Shown here: positions 25,701-37,700 of the stretch, piece by piece
Layout of the letters: each line of letters begins with the position of its first letter
Numbering within the stretch: position 1 is the stretch's first letter
Assembly: GCA_903813345.2 (NCBI GenBank)
Contig: CAIIXF020000005.1
Coordinates: 28,215,375 to 28,279,374 of the forward strand
Source: Owenia fusiformis
Lineage: Eukaryota; Annelida; Polychaeta; Sabellida; Oweniidae
Reading direction: 5' to 3'
DNA: 64,000 nucleotides
Notes under the pieces: generated by a model
Told to the model about the DNA's origin: nothing
The model's input: the letters and a program-made list of their open reading frames with translations, nothing else
The model's database searches: none
Position numbers and translations under genes: made by a program

Positions 25701-28700
25701 TTATGCCTCATGACCAGTGTTGAACCATTCACAGAATAAATAAGGCATTAACATACAAAATGTCACTACCTGCCATTTGTTACAGATGCTAAAAACCAAC
25801 CACTGAACACCATCCACAAAATGTTGGAGACGATAACAATATGCCAACACTTGCAGTGGTGACATTAAAAACATGAAAGTGAATGCAAGTAAAGGAGAAA
25901 GCTTACCATCTAATGACACACCAAATGTTATAAAGGAGTATAACATCTTGAAGATGACTCCAGACTCAACCATACGATAATTGTATAGTTCTCCTAGATA
26001 TTTCACAACACTGATCCTGCGCTGATTGTACTTGGGGTGATTCATCTACAAAAATAATATGAATAGTAGAACCTGTGCATGTGCAACAACTTTGTAGAGC
26101 AATCTTCTATCCATCTCACCCCTAGTACAATGGATATCTGGTCAACTCGGACACTAGTTAACTCGGACCCTAGTCAACTCGGACACTAGTTAACTCGGAC
26201 CCTAGTCAACTCGGACCCTAGTTAACTCGGACCCTAGTCAACTCGGACCCTAGTTAACTCGGACCCTAGTCATCTCAGACCCAGTTACATTCAAAATAGA
26301 TCAGAGGCAATTTGCTATATTCTTTGACAATGAAAAACACTGTACAAAGGGACTACTCAAAATCAAAAACAACCCAGCAGTTTTTCAATGCAGTTTTACA
26401 AAACATACAAGTACTGTTTGTGGTACTGAGTGACAATGATTATATATTTGCCCCAAATGTTGTCTCAATAATCGTTCATATTGGCTCACTGGATTATAAC
26501 TTTTAGTGTGTTTTATTATAATATTACCTCCATTCCAAGCCTAACCTCCTCCAGAAGGGCATCAACAACAGATATTGCAACATGTTCCTGGAAATAAACC
26601 AAAAGGGCATCAACAATAGATATTGCAACATGTTCCTGGAAATAAACCAAAAGGGCATCAACAATAGATATTGCAACATGTTCCTGGAAATAAACCAAAA
26701 GGGCATCAACAATAGATATTGCAACATGTTCCTGGAAATAAACCAAAAGGGCATCAACAATAGATATTGCAACATGTTCCTGGAAATAAACCAAAGGGGC
26801 ATCAACAATAGATATTGCAACATGTTCCTGGAAATAAACCAAAAGGGCATCAACAATAGATATTGCAACATGTTCCTGGAAATAAACCAAAAGGGCATCA
26901 ACAATAGATATTGCAACATGTTCCTGGAAATAAACCAAAAGGGCATCAACATAGATATTGCAACATGTTCCTGGAAATAAACCAAAAGGGCATCAACAAT
27001 AGATATTGCAACATGTTCCTGGAAATAAACCGACATCAACAATAAATATTGCAAAATGCTCATGACACACCATATCCTTATATTATATTAATTATACATA
27101 TTCATAAAATAAAAGTTTTGTTATGAAAAAGATTTCTCAGATTTTGCTTCTAAAACATTATTTAGAAATGATAATTGGAGCTGCAATACTCACATAAAAC
27201 AAATGGAAATATATCTGTGGTTATACATACATGGTATGGGGCCAGCCCAGCCAGAAGGTTTGCCACACAATGTATACAGTTGAACTTAATGTTCCAAATG
27301 GCAATGAGGCACTTAGTCGCATAGAAACTAATCTGGAAATAAAGAATACACAATTGTACAGTACCATGGTAGGAGTTTATACCTCTTGATGTGACATCTA
27401 GATCCGTTGACTCAAAGGGAGTAGAAGGGACAGATGAGTTGAGAATTTTGAAAAGATTTTGCTATCATCATTCCATGTCATACCTATTTTCTAATACAAG
27501 TCCAATAGTTCTGTCTCACTAGCAAGATGCTCTGAATTCAGACTAAAGCTCAAAAAACAAATCATGCAATTTTTTCCATGAACTTACTTGTTTATCATCC
27601 CAATCCAATCGCCTGAGTTGTTTGAGCACCTTTTCTATATTGGTTTTACTGAGATCTTTGTAGAGTAATTTGCGTATATACTCATGCATCGGGGGTCTGA
27701 CTTTCTTCTCTATGGGGGCTATCTCTGGGGGGTTACTGTAGTAAAAGGCGTTCTCTATCATAGTATTGTAGCGCGAGCTAAGATGTAGTGCAGTCTTTTT
27801 TCTCATCATTACCTCCTGTATAGATACATGAATGTAACATGTTACCATGGTAAAAAGGTTCCAATTGGTTAATGCAGATGTAGGTGTTAAAAGAAATTAT
27901 TTCGATCTATTACAAGGATTAACATGCAAAATGTCACCACCTGCTATTTGTTGATTATGATGAATTACAGACGCCAAAAAAAACACCGAACATCAACTGC
28001 CATCCACAAAAGACATGTAATTAGTCTCTATGATTAGTACCCTGTACAAATTTTTAACAGATGCACCTTTTTCCATTTAGCTATTCTACATCATTAAAAT
28101 GTTTTATTACATCTTTTATAATGTACATCATTTTTATTTTTATTTGTTTCCCAGTTTGGCTTACATAATTTATACTTTGAGACATTTTGTAACATCAATA
28201 ATAAATGTAACTAACAATATGCCATTTTTAAATATTTTAGCTTGTGATAAGACATACACCCACCAGGGTGTCATTATCACTTATATGTATATATGTTTAT
28301 ATGATTTTAATAAATAAAAAAAAAAAAAAAAAAAAAAAATAAGTCCCCACTTTTGGTGGTGACATAATAAAAGCTTCATCCAAATGACTGGAACTCATTC
28401 TTCTTTCATTCAATATTAGAAATGATGAGACTAAACAAAATTGAAAAAATATCTAAAGATTTCAAGAGACAAAGTGGGTAATAGGAGAATGGCTATGATA
28501 CACTACCTGCCATTTTCTTCATTTAAATGTTTTTCATGGCATTGTACAAAGATGTATTATGCATTTATCAACCTAAATATCCATACTTTATACATACTGG
28601 TTAAGTTGTTTGGCTTGCTTATATTGTGGATGTGTTTTAAACTTACCAAATAAACCTTGGTTCTATGATGAGAATCAGGGGACCTATACAAAAATCGACC

Positions 28701-31700
28701 ACACGTCTCTAACAAGGCACAAGCCATTTCTATATTGTGATGGCTAAAGTCAAACAGCAACATCTGAAACATCAACCAAATATATAAAACTTTATTTTCA
28801 CATTGGTCCATTCACAAATGCCAATTGCAATGAAATTTGATTGCTTTATCTAACAGTAAATTTATTGCCACATCAATAGAAACATGGATCCAAAATGGCA
28901 TTGTTGCTCACCTTTAAACAGTGAAGTACCTCTGATTTTGGAAGTATTTTAAACTTGACTAGTTCTCCTGAAATACATAAAAGTTGCAATTAAAAAAAAT
29001 CCTGCATTTTGCTATAGCAACACAAATACCAGGTTACGTATAAGGAAAGATCAGGTGATATTCACTTACCATATAAGGAAAGATCAGGTGATATTCACTT
29101 GCCATATAAGGAAAGATCAGGTGATATTCACCTGCCATACTAATTAAAAAGGTGTATTCATCACTCCTGAGAATTCGGCGTCTTTAATAAATGATGACAT
29201 TTCGCGAAATGTCATCACCTGCCATTTATTAAAGATCCCGAACCCCGTCCACAAAAAATGTTGGAGACTATAACAATACATGTATGTCACCACTGTCAAT
29301 TCATTTGGTGTAGATATTAATTATTATCAGGGCTTAAGGCATGTCTGAAATGTTTACACCTATTCAAATGTACTTTTTAATGCTTAATCTATGAGTTAAT
29401 AATACTGAGGCACAATTGATATACACTTACCTAAAAATCTTGTAGTTTTTATTTTAGACTCAATGTTAATTTGATCTTTTTTCCTGACATGCCATTTGAA
29501 GTCTCCTTTGAGAAAGGTCATCAGATCATTAGCGACGTCAGGTATGATAGGAAATAGGGTTGCCACAAATCTTGAGTAGAACGGCAAGAGGTCGTATCTA
29601 AAATGAAATAGGAAATTATAAATAGTAATTTTCAATAGCTGGTGGTTGTTCTCAATGTACAGTAAAATACAAACCCTTTGCTGCCAATTTGTTTCATGAA
29701 TAGAGGTTCACAAATTTGAAAATTTTGATCCAGCTTATACAAATTCTCATTATAAGTTAAGTACTAAGTTTATTAAAAAAATGAATATCTTGAATATGAA
29801 ACTACAGTAATCATCAAACAGTGTACATGTATATTCAGACAGAAAACAGGCAAAAGCAAGCAAAAACTGCTCTAGAATTCAAGAGGCCATTTTGACCATT
29901 TTGCACAAATCATCTAATGTCCATACCTGGTTCTTTGCACAGTAAACAAGGCCTTGGTAAGTTTCTTTCTGTTGGTCTTTATATTCAACTTCATACAGAA
30001 GTCAACCGATGCCTGTAAAATAATATAGACTACAATGTATCTTTATTTGAAACTTGAAAATAAAAATAATTGTTTTAAGATGTGCCTTAGGTAAGTGAGA
30101 TATGAACATATTGGATTTATGATGTATGGAATTTACAATACTAACTGAATCTATGAGGTCTCTATTGACAAATTGACAAAGTTTTGATATTTATGATGTA
30201 TGGAATTTACAATACTAACTGAATCTATGAGGTCTCTATTGACAAATTGACAAAGTTTTGATATTTATGATGTATGGAATTTACAATACTAACTGAATCT
30301 ATGAGGTCTCTATTGACACACTGTGGGAGACTTTGCAAGAATGCTTCTAACTCCATCTTCATAGAGGCACCAGTTGTATCCTCAACCTCATCTGGAAAAA
30401 CAAAATACTAATCAAAGAAAGGCAAAGAGGAAGTTACACAAATTGCAATAGACAAGACACACAATGATATGAAGCACCTTGAAGAGCAAAATGATCATCA
30501 TGTAATTGACCAAGCAAGCCCAAAACCTGATCAGATCCAGGTACCAAGTTGCTCTAGCATTTGTAAACATTTCAAGTTGAAATGGTAAGCAGCTTTTGAG
30601 AATTATGATGACAAGATTTTTGTGGCACCCACCCAGAATTCAGCACAAAGTGACGACAATATAGCACGTTGGAAAAGTGTGAATTGGTGAAATATCTGTT
30701 CATACAACAATGTGAAATAAATTTATCAATAATTTTCAACTTGCCATCTATATCTACAAGCACAGGATGTTCTGCATCATCATTATTATCTTTATCTCCA
30801 TCTTTCTTGGACTTGTTCTTCTCCTCTTGCTTGATCTTCTCTCCTTCAATGGCAAGTTCTTTCTCAATGTCCTCCACATTCAAATCCTCTACAACATTAA
30901 TGGGGCAGATAAAAAATGAAGCACTATTATGTGCAACTTTTCAATTTCAATAACTGTCTAATTAAAGGATCGAATGATAACAAGCGTGGAAAAACAAAGT
31001 TAGTATATGGTTTAAGGTTGCTTTGGTAGAATTCTGTAAGATAACTGATTTACAATAATCATTTTGCAAGATATTTCATACACAATGTTTATTACTGTGG
31101 TTCACTTACCCTCTGCAGTTGTCTCTTCAGGTGTTTTCTCAACTGGGGCTGCTGGAGCACTGTCTTTATACAGAATCTAAAATATGAAGGATAATTTAGT
31201 AATAAATGTTTGTAACCCTTAAAATAATTGGGGTAGAAGAATGTATCATAAAAGAGAGTGCCTACACTAATAGAGTCAAGTTATCATTATGTGTTTGATC
31301 AAGAAGAACTTTATAGCACAAGCCACAGAATTATATATGCTTTCATATCAATCTATATCTGAGCTAAAGAATAATAAAGATAATTGAATGGAGAATTTAG
31401 CATGCTACCTGCTGGATTAAAACAAAACTAATTTGGTGAGACCAGTTTCCTATAAGATCCCTAGAACTCCAGGTACAGAAATACAGTAAAACCTGTCTCA
31501 GTAGAACACCTTCGGTACCTCTCTAAAAAGTGTTCCACTTGGGAGGTGTTCCACTTAGAGAGGTTCATTCATTGAGTTAGTTGGTCTTGGGACTCTGAAA
31601 AGTGTTCCCCTAACAGAGGTGTTCCACTTCTAGAGGTGTTTAACTTAACAAGTTTTACCCTAGGAATGATTTCCTTTAGATCAGGCAAAGTTTCATAGAA

Positions 31701-34700
31701 AGCTCTGGTCTCTTCATCCTCAAATAGAGCGCCTTCTCCTTCATACTGGTACTCCCCAAGCTTAGAGCCATCAAAGAAATCCATTCCTCCATCAGCATCC
31801 TTTTCTATAAGATATAATGTGATACTCTATTAGAAGTGAGAAAATATGTTGATTGTATATTGTATTATATATGGGCCTAAGGCCTTACATTTATGAAACA
31901 AATATTATACTACACTACACTATGCTAAAATACACTACACTATAATGGTAGGATTTTTTTTCACATGTGAACATTACTGAACTTTCTTTAAACTATTTCC
32001 AAACAACCATGGAGTTGGGACTTAGAGCTAGAAGGGAACCTTTTTGATTGTTGATTTTATGTTGATTTAAATTGGAATTTTGTATGTGATTTATCAATGT
32101 CCCTAGTAGACTCCGAGGGTTATACTGAATCATCCTTTTCAAAGGTCCATCAGTTTCAAGATTTGCATTAACTCACCATCTTCTGGTAATTCAGGCATAT
32201 CTTCATTAATGATATCCTGAAAATATTGATAAAGGTACATGTAATCTTTTTTACATAATATTAGTGTTTTATTCTGAGGAAGTATGAAGCGTAGGGTTAA
32301 TCCCATGAAAACATGTAAATGTGTGAGCACAATAAAAGAGATTGTTGTTATTGTTACAACTCGCTTGAATTAAGATAAAAACTTACTGCAAATATCAGGG
32401 TATTCGCATGTAGTTTGGAAAATGCTGTCACCATGGCCTCAGACTGCTCCGTGCGCTGAGGAGATAGCTCTCCTTTGGTCTGCAATAGACATGATAAATA
32501 TTACAGGTAACTTGCAATGCATTATTCAAAGTTTATACTTATCACCTTTTCAGCAAAAGTCTTTTGACAAATCCATGTTAAAACACGATACAATTTTTGA
32601 ATTTTGAAGTAACAGATGTCTAAAATTCCAATAGTGACATTATTTTTTAAACAGGACAATACAATAATATACTCATCCCAGAATATTGAACTAAAATTCA
32701 AAAAACAGGGATCAAATTAAAAATGACAAGGCATTAATATGCAAATGTCACCACCTGCCAATTGTTACAGACAATGACCATTCACTCACTTGTAAGACCT
32801 TCCTGTTTACTTTCTCCATTGTTTTCAAATCAGTGTGATCATTCTTCAGATGGATGGCTAAAGAGTCAAAGTAAGTCTTTATGATCTTATTGCAAGCTTT
32901 CTGTCTCTCCGGAGGTAGCAACTGTAATATTCAAACAAGACATTAGATTTTAAGATCTACTTGAAACATTGTACCTTCACTGACCTGAGAATGAAGTAAA
33001 TATTACCACATACATGCATTATATGAGGGTCCAATAAGTCCTGAACTAATTGTTATTTTCAAATTAAAATATTATGTAACAAAAAAGTTATGAGTGTCCG
33101 AACTTGCATGGTGCAGGGTAGGGGTACCCGGGGTACATTCTTTTCTCCTAAGAACGTCTCAAAAATTAAGACAATATTTTTAGTTTATTTGCAATTGCGC
33201 TGTCATTGAGGAGATAAAAACTTGCTTTCAACTGATACATATCAACCTCAACATATCTCTTCAATCAACTTATCATATCTTGATATATTCTTGTGTGATG
33301 TCACAATTCTCATTTTCACAGTATCATTTGTAACAATACAACAAATTTGAAGGTGGGTCAGTCTATATAGATGTTTCCTTTGGGATGACCCCTTTATCTA
33401 AGACATGTATTTAACCCTAAATTCCAATATATATCTCAATACAGTAAAATAAGGCTGTACCAGCAAATCAACAGTGATCCATTCAGTATGTACTTACTTT
33501 ACTACGGGGGATCTCAACATTGTGTTTCTCAGCTAGGATCCTGAACTTGCGTGGTATATACCCAGCATAGTCGTCACCACAGTGCTTGCAGAAGCTGATG
33601 AGTATAGGCAGATTGTTATGGTCCTCCTTGTCATTGTTGATGAGGACTGACAACTGTGTGGAGAGGAGGGGAAGACCTTCTTTCATGGTGAATAGCTTCA
33701 CAGATATCAGCTCAGCGAAGAAACGGAGATCCACACGCAGTTTGCTAGCATTTGGCACCTGTAAAACAAGACTTTACCTATAATACGTGTGTGTAAACAT
33801 TATACATATAATGTATACAGTAAGTATGATGAAGATATAAAATATATGTTTCACTGTTCACATCAGATGAAACCGTCTCAATTTAAAAGTTACATTTCTT
33901 TCTAAATAGGGTCATGCATACTCCATCATTGGGGCATTTTCAAATTTGACTAAATTTGGTAAATACTGAATTACAGATTAATTGTCCTAAACATACAGAA
34001 ATTATAAGCAGTTTCTTTATAACTAACTTCCTCTGGATATAAGAGCCAGTTATTATTTCGCACTCTAATTTGTGTGAATGTAATCTTCAAATGTTGCCCT
34101 TAGCCCATATGGATGGCCCATTGTTTACCTTTTCATCTTTCTTGGTCATGAGAACTTTATGCCAGTTCTCTAGTAGAGCAGGAGCAAAGTCTGCATAGCG
34201 TTGATGCAGTAGAGAACACATGTGTACAGCACATGGGATGTCCGACATCTTCAACTTGGCTTCTGTAATAGCTGCAGCCTACAGAGATAAAATGAAGTAC
34301 TTAAGGTGCTGCAAGTTGCAGCAAATACGAAATTGCCAAAAACCCAGCCGAGACTAAAAATCATGAATAGTATGACTTTTTGAGAGTTCCAGAGTCAAAT
34401 TTAGGAAAATAATTATTTTCCCTCTTTTTCTTTTAGATTTTCATTCGATCACTATTCTTCAAAATTGTTATCACAATAAAGAATAAATTGTCCTTTTAAT
34501 TAAGCTAATTAAATAATCATATAATTGTTCTAATTAGACTCCCTGAAGGTAAATGAAAATTATGAAATAATTTGATTTATGAAGTTTAAAGCATTGAAAA
34601 GGAGTTTGAAATTGGTGCTGCAAAGCTTAAGCTTGTTTTGCTTAGGGTGGCATATAAGGTTGGACAGGTCCTTTAAATTTTATTTACCCATGCTGACTTT

Positions 34701-37700
34701 TAATTAGTTAAGCTTACAATATGCAGAGTTTTATTCATGCTTGAATGTTCTTGCAGTATACCAATTAGAAGCCAAAATGTAGGTTTATAGGTAATTTGTG
34801 ATGAAGGCATCAGAACAGAGGCACTGAATTATGTTAGAACTTCAGTTAGACTAGCTAGAGCCAGCAAACAGTCAGCAGCATTGCTTAATTAGCTAATCCG
34901 ATTATATTTCTTCATTCACTGCTTTTGCGGCACCTTTGCAGACTCCTTTCGCCAAAAATAGTAATATTTGAATGAAGCAGAATAAACTGTTGAATTCAAA
35001 ATAATGTTATTAACTCACACATTCGCCAATATATCTATTCAGGTTCAAACTGTTGAATTCTTTTGTCAGGGCATCTTTTTGAGTCTCAGTCAAATTACGC
35101 TGGAAAAGATGAAATTAATTAATTTATTTTAAATTTTATATATATACAAGTCAAGTACTGTTGATTACATATGCTATAATGCAATTTGGAATGCAGTACA
35201 TGTTCTCTACATGATTGACTTTACTAGCTAAACACAAATAAACATGATACATGTACTATGCTTTTTCATGTGTACATAATTGTAAATTATTTTGAACAGT
35301 CATCAAAAATGCGCATGATAAACACTTACCAATTTATTTACAAATGCAGTATTTTTCTTCACTTTGGAGTCCAATTTGCTAAAGAAAGAGTCCTCTGGCC
35401 TGTTCTCTAAAAAATTAAGTTTCATAAAATTGACACTGTACATGTAGTTCATTTCATTATATACAATATGACATGTGTATAAGGGATAAGCAGATAATAA
35501 AATGTATATGGCCTTTACTTTACATGCAAATGATTTCAAAATAATAGCCTAGTTATTCAAACATAAAATTTGTAATATTTTCTTATTTACCCTCAGCATG
35601 GCTGTTTTTCTCTCTTAGTTCCTCTTTCCATGTGATTATCTCCTTGGCTTGGATGGCATACTCCTCAACTGATTTCTGAAAATATCATTTTCATGTGTTT
35701 TTCAGCTTGATTCTTGCCTAGAAAAAATGAGCCAACTAGCGGATTTAACTCAAGTTTCATTGCTGGAAATGGCTTTAAAATTGTCCTTGGTTAAAATCGA
35801 AAAATCAAGCTTTAAACACTATTCTCTATCTGAGGGTGACTTCTGGGACAAAATACTAGCTCAGAACTCCTTAATGATTCAAGAATTATTTTTGCATACA
35901 AAGATTATTAACTAAATCTGAAGTTAGTTTTAGTACCAATTTCCAATATTATAATATGTAATACATCATATGTTTTTACAAAGGTCAAGTCCTACCTTTT
36001 CTTCTTCAAAGGCTTTTGCTTTATCTTCCTCGATCTTTCTCTACAATAACAGAAAAGTATGTAACACTCTATCAAAACATTGGAGTTAAACACAAGAAAA
36101 GTAGACAAAATAGAAGTCATAAGAAGTCATCTTTGAAGAAAACATGCAATTAATGCAATAATACACAAAACAATGGAAAAGATAAATTAATGAGCGGAAA
36201 AAATATACAAGTCATTCAAGACTCATTGGAGTACATTAAAGTCACTGGACAGCATACAAGTTACTTATTAATTAGAGAATTCATGTTTACAATTAATACA
36301 ATATCAAGTCAATGGAGACCAAACAAGTCATTGAAGACCATACAAGTCATTGGGGACCATAGAAGTCATTGGAGACCAAACAGGTCATTGGAGACCATAC
36401 AAGTCATTGGAGACCATACAAGTCATTGGGGACCTTACAAGTCATTGGAGACCATACAAGTCATTGGGGACCAAACAGGTCCCTGGATAATGTGTAGGTC
36501 ATTGTACAACATATAAGTCACTGGATATCATGTGAGTCAATAAACAACATACACTGGGGACTTATAGGTCATTGACTGGACAACATACACAACATTGGGC
36601 AGCATAAAAGTTATTGGAGACTACATGTCATTAAACAACATACAACAACATAACAACATAAGTCATCATTTTATACCTGCCGTTCCTCCTCTGCCTTGAT
36701 TTTTTCCTCTACTTTTTTCTTTTCTTCTTCGGCTTTTCTGATCTTTTCCTCAGCTTCCCTCTGCAACTCAGCTTCTAATTCAGCAGCTGTTGGGGCCTTG
36801 TTCTTTGCCTTATCAGATCTATATTGCAGTATAAAACAAGTATGTGTTAACTGTACTGGTGTTTCTGAACAGTTAATTGCATAGTTAAATGTAAATATTT
36901 TTTAGATGATCCTAGACATGTGAGTCTGAATAATGCTTTTAGAGGGAGCATGGTAAAAATTGAGAAATCTCAAACTCTCCACCCTTTGAAAGACAAAACA
37001 TATATGTATGGTACAGGATCAATATTATCTGATGTTTTACATTCTGATTCATATGTAAAAATATGAAGTAAGACACCTAATCATTTTGTATACTATCAAG
37101 ACAGGGGAAATTTCCAGTCACACATGTAATGTAGAACATGTACCTGGGAACATATTTCTTACACACTCTTGTTTTCTTGACAGTTAAAAACAACTTACTT
37201 TTCTTTATGGGTTTCTCCTTTGGAAGCTTCTTTATTTTTATCAATTGACTTTGAGTCTCCCTGTGCTAAGTGGTCCTTCTTCCTGGCAGGCTCCTTGTCA
37301 AACTTGGTCTGGTCCTTATCAGTCTTTGAGTGGTCACTGTCCTTGCGTCCCCTGCTAGAGGAGAACCTCCCTGGTGTCCCCATCTCACTCTTACTCTTGG
37401 CAACACCTAAGTAAACAACATATAATCTTAAACTGACATTGGGGTGGCTAAACTTGTGCATGAGACATTATCATATTCATACAACTCTTTCAAAAATGAA
37501 TGATTTTTTGGTTTTGGGTATGAGTACATGTACATATTTTCTCCAGTTTCTGTTATATTTGAGGGGTGTTAATAAGATATTTCAATACTTTTCCAAAAAC
37601 AAACTTAACTTGAAAATAGGTTTTGAGAAATATACCTATCCATTTGATGAATTAACTGTGTTAAAAGACCAATGATTAGGAAATAAAAAACCTTAAAACT

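Noticed and set aside
26524-27063. Minus-strand ORF of 179 residues and plus-strand ORF of 132 residues in the 48-bp array
   Set aside because: They are other frames of the same repeat. Only the frame joined to UPF2 exon 23 has a coding rationale.
36190-36516. Plus-strand ORF of 108 residues with a repeating WRPNKSLETIQVIGDH-like motif
   Set aside because: It is generated by the 19-bp minisatellite inside a UPF2 intron. No start context, splice sites or family match.
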